Source: Zanthoxylum bungeanum
Lineage: Eukaryota > Streptophyta > Magnoliopsida > Sapindales > Rutaceae
Assembly: GCA_019454045.1 (NCBI GenBank)
Contig: SKCR01007822.1
Span: forward strand, 123,501 to 187,500
Reading direction: 5' to 3'
Length of the DNA: 64,000 bases
Position 1 is the stretch's first letter. Each line of letters opens with the position of its first letter. Below, in pieces: positions 10,952 through 23,050 of the stretch. The notes beneath the pieces are model-generated. The model was not told where the DNA came from and did not search any database. It worked only from the letters and a program-made list of their open reading frames with translations. The translations under genes were made by a program, and so were the position numbers.

Positions 10952-13780
10952 TAGATCCGGTCGGCGGTTCGGTTTCTATAAGTGTGGAATCGGAATCTTA
11001 AACCGAATCAGAATCGATCGATTCGGTTCCGATTTCGATTCAGTTTCGAAATTTTTTTTAAAAAAATATTCGAAAATAAATTAAAATAAATTAGATTAAT
11101 TTTATAAATAAATAAAATTATTACATTGAAGAGCTTTAGCTTAAATTTTTAAGAATTTAAATTGCATACGTATCCTCCAAGGGTGAGAGGAATCAAAGCT
11201 CACGTAGTTCCATTATAATTTTAAGACATTTCCCCTTTGTAAATTTACAATTTTACAACTATCAATCATCATTATCAGTTGATCCTTCAGCTCCGGTTCC
11301 GCTTGTACTTGTTGTTGCAGATGCATTATCGAACAAATCTTCAAAATCATCGGGGCATCTTCTCGTTGTCTCATATCAGCTCGAGTCCAATTATTCACAC
11401 AAGTTGTTGCTTCTAGAGTGCTTGGATGTAATGAAGATCGTCTAGCTTCCAATATATTGTCTCTCAAGCTGAAGGCTTGTTCAACCACATCGGTGGAAAT
11501 AGGTGCTGCCAATATCTCTTTAGCAATAATTGATAAAACAAGATATATATTTTGATGTCGGTTCCATCATTCAAGGATTTTAAAATTTTTACTAACTAAA
11601 CTTTCAGTAGGAAACTCGAAATTTGTAGATAAATAATTATCTAATTCAGGATTATTAGTTGTCGTATCCCTAGTTTTTTTATTTCGTTGCAATAACCAAC
11701 GATCCAATGCGCTAAGTCTTGTTTGAATTACCGGTTCGCTACTACTAGATTCACCTAATGTTCCTAAGTTATATCTTACAATATAATCATTAAATAAATC
11801 AATTAAATCATTTTTTAATTTCGTCATTATTCTTATAATATCAATTTCTTCTAATATTCCAAAATAACCATAGTAAGCTTATAAAACACCATTCAAACCT
11901 TCTAATTTAAATTTAGGATAAAAAACAGCAGCAATAAGATAAAATAAAGAAATTTCTTTAAAATAATGCAATCATTTTACCTTTATAGTAGTAATGGCTT
12001 CGAACAAAACATAATCATTAGGATCGTTACTTTCCACATGCTCATCCAAAGTACCAATAATATTCAAACTTTCAAGAAGAAATAAATATGCTGTAGGATA
12101 ATAAACATCGCTAAAAATTAAAGTAACATCATTAAAAAAAAATTAAAATATCTAAAAAAATTTCATAAATATCCCATTAACTAGGATAAAGTGTGATATT
12201 TTGAACATGTTGAGAAAAATAAACTACATAATGCATCTTTGTATTGAAATGTTTGACATAAAAGAAAATAAGTTGAATTCCAACTTGTTGGAACATTTCT
12301 TGAAAATTTAATCGGTTTAATACCATTTATCTATTAAGTGTCGTTTTAATAGGATCAAGGAAATGTGATAATAATTTTAGACCGTCTTAAACACATAAGT
12401 TAAGGACATGACATGTACAACGAATATGAAAAATCAACCCCCTAAATTTGGTTGACATAAGGATTTTAAATCATTGATGGATGCAGTATTTGCAGATGCA
12501 TTATCAAATCCAATTATTAAAAATTTTTCTACTAAACCATATTAATCAAAAATTACCTTCATCATTCTATAGACATTTTGTGCAGTATGTTGGTCATCAA
12601 AAACTCTAAATGCAATAAGTCATTTTTGCATGGTAAATGATGCATCAATACAATGACAAGTCACACCCATGTATGATTGTGTTTGCCAATGGTCACTCCA
12701 AATATCAAAACATATATAAATACGACATTTCATCTCTTTAAATATTTCATCTTTATATAATTTAAAAATATGACGTTTTGTTGTGTTTCGAGTCATTATA
12801 CATGTAGAAGGATTTAAAGCATTATGCACATAATTAGTAAAATGAAGTTTTTCACCAAAGCTTAAAGAAAGATGTGTCATACAAGTTCATTTCGTAAATT
12901 ATTCTCTATTTTTTGCATCAGAATATTTAAATAAATCTACAGCACTCGTACTTCTACTAGATGATGCGTACCTGACCATTTGACTTTGCGTCGTATCAAT
13001 TCCAAGTTCAACCGGATGATGTTTTTCCAGGTGCTTGATCATATTGCCGTATCCACACAAAAAATTTGTAGGAAACCCCACAATAGTTGCAAATTGCTCG
13101 TTGTGTGTCATCTTCTAGGCGTTCCAAATGAAAATGAATTTTGAAAACATCCGATGAACGAGCCTTAACTTCTATTTTCCGTGATTGTGCACCGACACTA
13201 GGGCCGCTCTCTTGGGTTGACATATATGACATTATGTTCTCAGATGAGCTTGTCATTTTTCGTTTGAGAAATTATGAAGAAAAATAAGAAAATTGACTAA
13301 TTGCGAATGATAATAACTAATTGAATTGAGATTGAAAATAAGAGAATTGTATGAATTGAGATTGAGAATAAGAGAATTATAGGAAATGAGAGAGTTGAGA
13401 ATTTGGTGTGTTGAAATAATGAAAAATGAATCATATTTATAGAATTTTAGATTTTTTATACCAAAAATGCCCCTAAATATAACCTTTTTATTACCGTTAT
13501 TAGAGATATATTAGTAATTTATTTTTTATTTTTTTATTTTTTTTAAGAAAAATAATTTTTTGGCTCTCTGCCCCTCAACGGCTAGTCCGTAGGGGAGTAG
13601 AGTTCGTGTTCGAACCGTAGAACTGGTGGAACCAAGGTTCCACCGGTTCCGACCGGTTCGGATTGGGGTCGAAACCCAACCGAATCGGTCGGCTACGGTT
13701 CCTGTTTCGGAATCGGAACCTGTTGGAACCGAAACCTTCCGGTTCCAACCGGTTCGGAACCGGAACCGTGGCCGAGTCTA
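10952..13780 (-). mobile_element. Degenerate hAT transposon
   Basis: About 2.8 kb with ends TAGATCCGGTCGG and, in reverse, TAGACTCGGCCAC. Both subterminal regions are full of short ggttccggaaccg-type inverted motifs. It carries a broken hAT transposase on the minus strand. Flanks share TGTCTA but do not give a clean 8-bp duplication (6 of 8 at best). The paralogous site near 23605-23622 lacks the element, with a few bases differing at the junction. Confidence 0.8.
11213..13256 (-). pseudogene. hAT transposase pseudogene (BED finger, RNase H-like, C-terminal dimerisation)
   Basis: Coding remnants appear in order on the minus strand. At 13256-13008 is an N-terminus beginning MTSSSENIMSYMST and reaching the first half of a BED zinc finger (ICNYCGVSYK). 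It continues in another frame at 13111-12899 (GNMIKHLEKHHP), so a frameshift splits the finger. At 12880-12620 is an RNase H-fold piece (RIYICFDIWSDHWQTQSYMG). At 11827-11567 and 11512-11213 is the C-terminal hAT dimerisation region (STDVVEQAFSLRDNILEARR...LHPSTLEA). Stops and frame changes separate the pieces, so it is dead. It could not mobilise itself, although its ends might be used by a related transposase elsewhere. Confidence 0.85.
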
Positions 13781-14385
13781 ATGTCTAAGAAAGCAGTAAC
13801 ATCTGGCTCCCTATTGTTTAACAAAATTACGATAAATAACTTATTTACTGATTCTTTCAATAGTCCATATTTTGTATGACAAGGAGTAAGTGAATTTCTT
13901 CGAACCTGTCCCAAAATTTTCGTGACAATATAGGTATAAAAATATTATTCGGTATCTATCATATATGAAATGAGTATACCTAATTAAATAATACTAAGTT
14001 CGAGCATTTTCAATTCTTTATTTTAAAATTAAAGGTGTGAAATAATATTGTTTTGGTATTATATATAAAATGATGTCATTTCAAATGTTAAACAATAAAC
14101 TTAAACCTACCCAATTCCTGAATAAATATTCCATTGTCAAATGGGTAACCAATTCCCAAACGAGTATTTAATTTCTAAATGGATAATCAATTTTCCTACG
14201 AATACCCAATTCCTGATATATCTGAACTATTCAGGATGGGTCGAGATCAGGTACCGATTCGAGACTTATTTAAAACAAATTATCAATGCTCGATTTCCCA
14301 AGTATGCAATATGATAGTTTTAAATAATTAAATAATTAAAAAATTGCATGTAAAAAGCCCATAACATGTAAACATCCCCTATCAA

Positions 14386-15322
14386 TTTTTTTTTTGAAGA
14401 TGAAATTCATTCATATATAAAAACATCATAATGATGTAATTACACTACCATAATAGCTCGAATATAAACTTAGAAAATCCTAAGACTCAAGCTATGTTAG
14501 GATAACACCTAACAACATAAAACAATATATGTACTAATTTTTTCCCGTAACTAATAGAGATACATATTCACAGTTAAAACTACTAGGAAACATGAGTAAT
14601 TATGGGACCGGCCTTGTCTCCCTACCTCAGTCTTAATGCAAAATTGGTGACTACAAATCCATAATTAGAAGTGAAACAATATAATACACACATTGAACAT
14701 AAGACTTTTACAATAATATACAATTAATCTAATACAAGATAATTTATAGATCTATGAAACTGCAAAAATCTCATACACATCGCAAAACTTTAGTCTTCAT
14801 CATCATATCTACTCATTATCCAGCACCAAATCTTTGTATATTATGAAAAGATAATTATTCCTGCAAAATACAGAGAATATAAAACCCAACAAAAAAGTTG
14901 GAAATCTATCACTACAAGAGTGGATCGCAAAATCAACAGATCTGGAAAATAAAAACACAAACAAAAAAAATAAAAGCCAAAATGCTATCAAAATGAAAAA
15001 GTAAAAAACAAAAGATGAAGAAAATGGCAGAAGATGAGGCAGAGGTAGAGGGAGAGGGGGTAAAGGGATCCCTGGTCAGCACAAAGAAACTAAAAGAGCA
15101 ACCAAGAAAGAAAAACAAGAGACAGAGAATGAACTAAGAAAATGATAAAGATAGGGAAATGAAAATGGAGGAAGTGGGAACAAAAACTAGAGATAAGTAA
15201 AATGATAAAAATAGATAAAGGGAAGGAAGAAAGAGAGAGAATGGGGGTTTCCCCTGCCGCCACCCAACCTTGTGGGTGGCGGCAAGGGCTCAAAAGGATA
15301 AGAAGTAGGGTTTCCCTTTTTT
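14386..15322 (-). mobile_element. Poly(A) retroposon (LINE-like or other retroposed RNA)
   Basis: Inserted on the minus strand. Its 3' end is the T-rich start TTTTTTTTTTGAAGATGAA on the plus strand, and a perfect 12-bp target duplication (ATCCCCTATCAA) lies at 14374-14385 and 15323-15334. These are marks of target-primed reverse transcription. The 5' portion on the minus strand is pyrimidine-rich with a GC-rich start (gccgccacccac). No reverse transcriptase reading frame is present, so it is either internally deleted or non-autonomous. The paralog at about 24200 lacks it. Confidence 0.75.
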
Positions 15323-15550
15323 ATCCCCTATCAAAATTAGAATAAAATGAAAACGTTATTTGCTCTCGCTACAATTCTTTTTTCGAAAACTTGGAAATTT
15401 CACTGCCAAATCACTCGATCCGAACTTAACCTCTTTGCTACAACTCGATAAGCTCAAATAAACATTTTATGTTTCACCAGATTAATTGCTCTGTAATTAA
15501 TTTGTCGAAAATCCCAAATTAATTATTATCTTCATTTTCCATGAGACCAA

Positions 15551-16150
15551 TGGTCTGTTTGGTTCAACGGATGGGAGAGAGATTTTAATTAAATATATGT
15601 TTGATTAAAATGAGGGGAGGGGATGAGAGATGAGAATTTTTAATTAGATATATGTTTGGTTTAACGAAGGGGAAAGAGATTTTAAAACTAATTTATTATT
15701 TTATCCTTATAGTCTTTTATAAATAAAATTAAAACAATATAGGCTTATATTATCTTTGAATTAAATAAATAATAAAATTAAAATTAAAAACTCTACATAA
15801 TAAGTGTTATTAAAAATAAAATTAAAACAAATATAAGAGAATAGAATAATAAGAATTGAATGGTGAAGCAAATATAAGAGAGATTTGTAATTATGACAAT
15901 TTTGAATATTAATGTATAAATAGGGATAATTTAGTCAATGTATTTAAAATTTTAATTACTCATTTTCTCTCCCCTCCAAAACCCCCCACTTTTGGAGGGG
16001 AGCTAAAATTGGCTTAGGAGGGATTTTGCTCTCCTCTCATCCCCTCCAAAAAATTGAACCAAACAAATATAATTTAAAATAATCACTCTCTCTCTCCTCT
16101 CCTCCCCTCCCTTCCCCTCCTCTCCAAAAACCCCCCAACCAAACACTCTC
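15551..16150. mobile_element. MITE-like insertion of about 600 bp
   Basis: The ends resemble each other as inverted repeats around GTTTGGTT (TGGTCTGTTTGGTTCAACGG; reverse of the right end GAGAGTGTTTGGTTGGGGGG). The segment interrupts ccatgagaccaaaggttagcaag, which is continuous in the paralog at about 24419. CCAA flanks both sides. TGTTTGGTT ends suggest a PIF/Harbinger-type MITE, but the expected 3-bp TWA duplication is not seen. An internal direct repeat (gatatatgtttg..) is present. Confidence 0.6.
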
Positions 16151-16195
16151 CAAAGGTTAGCAAGAAGAAAAATTTAATAAAGAAAATACATAGAT

Positions 16196-16392
16196 TTTTT
16201 TTATTTTTTTATTTTTTAATTTTTTGAAAAGATGGAACCCCCGCCACCAAACCACCCATTCTGGGCCGCGGCGCAGGTAAACCACCGGCTGTCTCAGCTC
16301 TTACAAGAAGTGCACCCCCTGGATTTCGAACCCAGAACCTCAGGTGAGATCTGGACCTACCACCCACACCAGCCACAGCCACCCTTGGGGAC
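16196..16392 (-). mobile_element. tRNA-derived SINE, split at its 5' flank by a Copia element
   Basis: On the minus strand this 197-bp unit has a B-box-like GGTTCGAAATCC preceded by an A-box-like region and followed by a GC-rich body and an A-rich tail (T-rich at 16196-16225 on plus). A 13-bp target duplication AAAATACATAGAT is at 16183-16195 and, beyond the Copia insertion, at 22754-22766. The Copia therefore entered the SINE's own target-site duplication. Confidence 0.8.
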
Positions 16393-16396
16393 AAAA

Positions 16397-16907
16397 TGTT
16401 GGTAAAATTTAGTGTCATTAAACAACAATTTACATGCAAAACAACAGATCAACAATAAAACAAATCTAGATGCATAAAAAACCCTACAAACCAAATAAAA
16501 TACCAGAAAAACCTGAAAAATAGATTCAATCCAAGTCGAGATATTCTCTGTCCTTAAGAACTTATTGGCCCGTCACAGGTGCTCTACGGTTTCGATTTGC
16601 CAACGTTCTCCCAGGATAACTTGGTTTCTACTTGTTCAAGGTGCACTCCCCAACAAGTGTATGAACTTGGATAAATGGTGGATCTCTCTCAAAACAAAAG
16701 AAAACCAAGTGTCTGTATTTCTGAATTATATCTTTTCTGTATATTTCAACCCCTGAAAATTGGAGGGTAAAGCCTTCTTTTATAAGGCTTTGAGGGGTGC
16801 CAAAAGGAGCACCCCTTGGGGTGGGGTTGTAACCCTTCATGGTTAGTAACCACCCCTCTCCCATCCAAAAGACATAAAAGCCCTTTATAATTGAAGAATT
16901 TACAACA
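16397..16907 (-). repeat. Copia 3' LTR (plus-strand left copy)
   Basis: 511 bp, TG...CA bounded, matching the copy at 22225-22752 through most of its length. The polypurine tract follows at 16908 on the plus strand. Confidence 0.88.
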
Positions 16908-17485
16908 ATCCCCCACAATTCTTCAATTATTCATTCAGACACGTGAGAGAGATACCGTGAGCCAAAGCTGCATCGAAATAGGTAGCTTTCGCCTTGAACC
17001 TTTCCTAGTGAATGACAATCGGATTTACTTGGCAAACCAGTGACCCATAGTCTTGAACTGTTCTGCCGTTGGTGTAAACCAAGACAATTGCCAACACACA
17101 GCTTTAATTCGACCATTTTCCCGTTCTACGGTTGTGTTCATTTTGGCCCTGAACAACGGTCCTGGATTCATCAAGCACTTTAGGGTAACCCGCCTTTAAA
17201 GGTTCCCATGGAAGCGGCCTCACTTCTTACTTGAAATAGGTGATCTACTATTAAGAGGTAATCTGTCTTTACCCCCATTAGGACTCATCTCCTAATATAG
17301 TGATCATTAAAAGCCATCGCTTATCCTCACCAATGACAGACAGCACTCAGCGTCATCCACGGAATGGGAAAGAGTACGAAACTCTTCAGTGCTCGTTTTG
17401 AATTGCACAAAGTTTATGTTGTCCCTTTTGAACCTAGATCTTGGGATCTCCAGTCAACTAGGTTGGGTTTCCACAGTGACAATTC

Positions 17486-20400
17486 TTAGATTATAGGCTT
17501 CAAGCCCATTCCCCTCGATGACTTCTCAACTTGCTCTCGAGGTAAACCTTTAGTTAGTGGATCCGCTAGGTTTTCCTTTGACCTGACATAATCGATCGTT
17601 ATTATGCCACTTGAGAGCAGTTGACGTATGGTATTATGTCTCCGACGTATGTGTCGAGACTTACCATTATACATTGTATTTTGGGCTCTCCCAATTGCCG
17701 ATTGGCTATCACAATGTATGCTAATCGCTGGCACCGGTTTGGGCCAACTAGGAATATCCTCCAGGAAGTTTCTAAGCCATTCTGCTTCTTCCGCTGTTTT
17801 GTCTAACGCTATGAATCTGATTCCATAGTAGACCGGGCAATACACGTTTGCCTCGAGGATTTCCATGACACGGCTGCATTACCAAGTGTGAAAACAAATC
17901 CACTCGTGGATTTGGAATCCACCGTATCAGATATCCAGTTAGCATCGCTGTAACCCTCTAGTACAGCAGGATATCTCTCGTAATGTAGCCCATATTTTGA
18001 AGTTTCACGCAGATACCTCAAAACTCTTACTATGGCTTTCCAGTGGTTGTGTCCTGGATTGCTCGTATATCTGCTAAGCCGATTCACAGCTTGAGCGATA
18101 TCAGGTCGTGTGCAATTCGTGAGATACATCAGACTTCCGATGATTCTCGAATACTCTAGTTGCGATATGCTTGAACCAGTATTCTTTGATAAATGAAGAG
18201 TTAGGTCTACAGGGGTTCTAGCTATATTTAGATCCCCTTTGATATATTTATCGAGTATCTTCTCAATATAATGAGTCTGTGATAATATATATCCGTCTGA
18301 TGTCCTAGAAATCTTAATCCCTAGGATTACATCAGCTATCCCCATATCTTTCATATCAAATCTGCTGGATAACACGTTTTTGGTAGACTGAATCATTTCA
18401 TGATTACTACCAATTATCAGCATATCGTCTACATAGAGACACACAATGACATATCCCTTTTGAGTTGATTTAGTGTACACACACTTATCACACTCATTGG
18501 TTTTGAACCCATTTGACAACATTTCTTTGTCAAATTTCTCATGCCATTGTTTCGGTGCTTGTTTTAATCCATACAAGGATTTTACAAGTTTGCACACCTT
18601 CTGTTCTTGTCCAGGAACACAAAACCCTTCTGGTTGTTCCATGTAAATTTCTTCATCCAATTCACCATTCAAGAATGCCGTCTTTACATCCATTTGATGT
18701 ATTTTAAGACCAAATATAGCTGCTATGGCTATGAGCATTCTTATCGATGTGATGCGAGTCACAGGTGAATAGGTGTCAAAGTAATCAAGGCCTTCTTTTT
18801 GTCTATAACCTTTTATGACAAGTCTTGCCTTGTACTTGTCTATTGATCCATCCGTTTTCATCTTCCTTTTGAATATCCATTTGTAGCCCAATGGCTTACA
18901 ACCTGGTGGAAGATCAACCAACTCCCAAGTATGGTTCTGTAGGATTGAATCAATCTCACTATTTATCGCCTCTTTCCAAAGAGGTGCCTCAGGAGAAGAC
19001 ATAGCTTCTTTATAGCTTTGAGGCTCATTTTCTAACAGGTATGTCAGAAAATCGGGACCAAACGACTTAGACGTTCTAGCTCTTTTGCTACGTCTAGGCT
19101 CGATTGTCTCAGTATTAATACGTTTATCTGATTCTAGGTCAACCTTATCACTGTCCTTGACAGCGTCGGTCATTCTTTTGAGAGACACTGTGCGCTGTCT
19201 TTCCTTACAAGGAAACGTCTCTTCAAAAAATGTCGCATTCCTTGACTCAATTATCATATCCGGATTGATGTCAGGAATCTCCGACTTGTGTACCAAGAAT
19301 CGATACGCACTACTGTTGCGAGCATATCCAATGAATATACAGTCAACAGTTTTTGGTCCTATTTTAACCTTCTTAGGTTTAGGAACCATTACTTTGGCAA
19401 GACACCCCCACACTTTGAGGTATTTGTAGGAAGGTACGAAACCTTTCCACAACTCATATGGTGTCTTGTCCAACCTTCTGTGAGGAAGTTTGTTAAGAAC
19501 GTAGTTCGCGGAAAGCAGAGCTTCCCCCCACAAGTTCTGGGGTAGTCCCGAACTTGTCAACATGGCGTTCATCATTTCCTTCAACGTTCGGTTTTTGCGT
19601 TCCGCAATTCCGTTCTGTTGAGGAGAATAAGGAGCAGTGGTTTCGTGAATAATTCCGTGCACAGAACAATATTCACCGAATGGTGAAACGTATTCACCGC
19701 CTCTATCACTCCTGATTCTTTTGATATTCTTGCCCAGTTGGTTTTCAACTTCGTTCTTATAGTGTACGAAGCTCTCAATTGCTTCAGCTTTGCTTCTCAG
19801 CAAGTACACATAACAGAATCTTGTGCTGTCATCGATAAAAGTGACAAAGTACTTTTTACCGCCTCTTGTTTGCACAATATTCATGTCACATACATCGGTA
19901 TGTACAAGTTCCAGCGGTTCAGAACTACGTTCTATAGAATGAAATGATGTTCGATGCATTTTTGCTTCAACACATGCTTCACACTTATGTTGGCCATCAA
20001 TAGCAAATTTAGGTATGAGGTCCATGTTAATTAATTTACGCATAGTATCATAATTAACATGTCCTAACCTCCCATGCCATACATTTTGTGACACAATAAT
20101 ATAAGCAGACGAACTAGCTTTATTAATAGCACGGTTAACAGTCATTACATTTAGCTTAAAAAGGCCCTCAGTCAGGTAACCTTTTCCTACATACATATCA
20201 TTCTTTGTCATTACAAACTTATCAGAAACAAATACAAGCTTAAAACCAGCCTTACTAAGAAGAGAGCCCGAGACCAAGTTCTTCCGAATATCTGGAACGT
20301 GCAGTACATTTTTCAATGTTAGCTCCTTTCCGGATGTCATCTTCAGAACCACTGTGCCTTGTCCAACCACCTGAGAGGTAGACGAGTTTCCCATTGTCAG

Positions 20401-21396
20401 ATGATCGCCGCCATCGACCTTCTGGTACATGGAAAACATCTTACTGTCTGCACAGATATGACGAGTAGCCCCAGTGTCTACCCACCATTCTCTCGGATTC
20501 CCAACTATGTTGGCTTCAGTTACCACTGCTGATAGTTCCATCTCTGAGATATCATCAGTCAGCTGCTCGCCTTCAGTGACATGGGCCTCATTTTTCTTTT
20601 TCTTGCCCTTGTCCTGAGACTTCTTGTTTCTGCAGTCCTTTGACATATGACCGCTCTTTCCACAGTTGTAGCATTTTCCCTTGAACTTCTTGTTCCCAGA
20701 GTCAGCTCCACTGTTCTTTCTCTTTTTGCTACCCTTTACACCTTCAATGATGTTGGCCTTAGACTCCAGAGTCTTGTAGCTGGCCTTCTCGGACATCCTG
20801 TTGTCCTCCTCGATTCTCAATCGAACACTGAGGTCTTCAAGGCTCATCTGCTTCTTTTTGTGTTTCAGATAGCTCCTGAAGTCCTTCCATGATGGAGGCA
20901 ACTTTTCAATTATGGCGGCAACTTGAAACGTCTCACAAAGTTTCATTCCTTCATCCAGTATTTCATGAATGATTAATTGCAGTTCACCCAACTGAGACAT
21001 CACCGTCCTTGAATCTACCATTTTGTAGTCCAGGAACCTACCCACGACAAATTTCTTTTGTCCGGCATCTTCAGTTTTATACTTCTTCTCGAGAGATTCC
21101 CAGAGAATCTTCGCAGAAGTCATGCCTTGGTACACATTGTACAGGGTATTGTCAAGACCACCCAAAAGGTAGTTCTTGCATAAGAAGTCTCCAGACATCC
21201 AAGTCTGTTCTCGCTCTTCCTTGGCCAATTCGGATTCACCCTCCACAGGACCCGGAGGATCTTTGAGGAATTTTGCCAACTGGAGAGTTGTCAGGTAGAA
21301 CAGCATCTTGCTCTGCCATTGTTTGAAATTTGCCCCACCAAATTTCTCCGGTTTTTCTCCATGAGAGACCGGTACCGTGATATTTCCGCTAGCCAT
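17486..21396 (-). pseudogene. Copia GAG-POL polyprotein, frameshifted in RNase H
   Basis: One open frame runs from an ATG at 21396 (MASGNITVPVSHGEKPEKFG) to a stop near 17809. GAG ends with the CCHC knuckle CYNCGKSGHMSKDC. The protease carries WWVDTGATRHICAD (D-T-G). Then come the pre-integrase HGRLGH, integrase (ending in a GYKWIFKRK-type RT entry), reverse transcriptase with YVDDMLI, and the start of RNase H. After STMESDS the frame ends, and the remaining RNase H residues (FIALDKTAEEAEWLRNFLED... to about 17486) continue in the next frame, consistent with loss of one base near 17812. The element thus lacks a functional polyprotein, although it is otherwise intact. The Copia lineage is not assigned. 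Confidence 0.93.
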
Positions 21397-21755
21397 ATGT
21401 AACTGGAAAATCAACAGGGTCAATTAGTCTACGAAAGACAAATTGCACAACGATCAACGAATGATCTTGTTCAAAGTGATATACGATAAATGTAGATAAT
21501 ATAATTCAATCAAGATTGGATGGAATTACTTGTGTATTATTACACTTTAAATTCTCAACCAATTATGCAACAATCAAACAATTTCAACTTTATCACTATG
21601 TGTATGCTTGTAAATTGAACAACCTAATAATAACTTAAATCTATACTACCAAGATTAATGTGTTAACAGTATATGACTTACTAAGTTAATATTATTTAGT
21701 TTGCAGTTTATAAGAATTACAGGACTATTCGTTAGTGTCGTGTCGTTCGTATCTA

Positions 21756-22123
21756 CGTTCGAACGAGACTGTCCAGTGTGTGTGCGTTCGTGTTGCGTTT
21801 GATAACGCGTTCGAACGATGTGTTTCCAGAGAGTTCACGTTCGAGTAGCGTTTGATAACGCGTTCGAACGGAATGATTCCAGAGAGTTCACGTTCGTATA
21901 GCGTTTAACGCGTTCGAACGAATGATTCCAGAGAGTTCGTTCGATAGCGTTTTAAAGCGTTCGAACGGAATGATTCCAGAGAGTTTGCGTTCGAGTTGCG
22001 TTTAGTACGCGTTCGAACGTTCTAAGGCAGAAGGCTTTCGTTCGAGGTGCGTTTGAAGACGCGTTCGAACGTTCTTACGAGAATTCAAATTTTTAGCCTT
22101 CGCGTGCGTTGGGCGTTCGAACG
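21756..22123. repeat. Palindrome-bearing tandem array in the Copia leader
   Basis: Eight copies of the 10-base palindrome CGTTCGAACG occur at about 45-65 bp spacing, within units containing TGATTCCAGAGAGTTC. They lie between the 5' LTR and the GAG start of the minus-strand element, in its untranslated leader. Confidence 0.9.
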
Positions 22124-22224
22124 CCCTACGGGTTTTTCATGCACAGTTCGTATTTTCCAGAAAATATTCAAACCCTAACATGCAAATTACTATCTAATAA
22201 CACGATACAATAAGTTCTTAAGAT

Positions 22225-22752
22225 TGTTGGTAAATTAGTGTCATTAAACAACAATTTACATGCAAAACAACAGATCAAACAAAAAACAATCTAGATGCAT
22301 AAAAAACCCTACAACCAAATAAAATACCAGAAAAACCTGAAAAATAGATTCAATCCAAGTCGAGATATTCTCTGTCCTTAAGAACTTATTGGCCCGTCAC
22401 AGGTGCTCTACGGTTTCGATTTGCCAACGTTCTCCCAGGATAACTTGTTTCTACTTGTTCAAGGTGCACTCCCCAACAAGTGTATGAACTTGGATAAATG
22501 GTGGATCTCTCTCAAAACAAAAGAAAACCAAGTGTCTGTATTTCTGAATTATATCTTTTCTGTATATTTCAACCCCTGAAAATTGGAGGGTGGAGGGGTG
22601 AAGGCCTTGAGGGTGGGGTTGGTTATAAGGCTTTGTGGGGTGGTGCCAAAAGGAGCACCCCTTGGGGTGGGGTTGTTGTAACCCTTCATGGTTAGTAACC
22701 AACCTCTCCCATCCAAAAGACTAAGCCCTTTATAATTGAAGGAATTACAACA
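22225..22752 (-). repeat. Copia 5' LTR (plus-strand right copy)
   Basis: 528 bp, TG...CA bounded, with short expansions near 22588-22640 relative to the other LTR. It is followed by the CAAAA duplication. Confidence 0.88.
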
Positions 22753-23050
22753 CAAAATACATAGATACATGGATACAAACAAAACAATATTATTAAGTGA
22801 GCAGATAAAACTACTAAAGCTAATGCCTCAAATAATCAAAAAGCGAAGGCTCAAAACCAGATTGCAGGCACAGAAATTCTTCAAGCCTGCATTCTGTACC
22901 GATTTCTAGGAGCCCCATCATAGTGTATCGATTTCTGCACCTGCATTCTGGTTTCGAGCCTTCGCTTTTTGATTACTTGAGGCATTAACTTTAGTAGTTT
23001 TATCTGCTTACTTGTAATATTGTTGTTAGTTTTGTATCTATGTATCTTTG
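22753..23050. repeat. Tight palindrome at the junction of duplicated AK-HSDH 3' flanks
   Basis: The plus-strand sequence 22766-22860 (...aaagcgaaggctcaaaaccag) reappears inverted at about 22955-23050 (ctggtttcgagccttcgcttt...), with roughly 95 bp between. Both are copies of the AK-HSDH 3' flank at 24655-24765. The junction is where a direct copy meets an inverted copy. Confidence 0.8.

Larger units (their letters stand above)
16397..22752 (-). mobile_element. Copia LTR retrotransposon (about 6.4 kb, complete ends)
   Basis: The element is oriented on the minus strand. LTRs are 16397-16907 and 22225-22752, each TGTTGG...ACAACA on the plus strand. The 5-bp target duplication is CAAAA at 16392-16396 and 22753-22757. 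A polypurine tract (AATTGTGGGGGAT on the minus strand) adjoins the 3' LTR at 16908-16920. The polyprotein has Copia order (GAG, PR, INT, RT, RNase H). A one-base frameshift in the RNase H region breaks it. The LTRs differ by several indels, so the insertion is not very recent. Confidence 0.93.

Noticed and set aside
21397..21423. Upstream extension of Copia GAG (MTLLIFQLH)
   Set aside because: Falls before the typical start MASGN and lacks similarity to known GAG N-termini.
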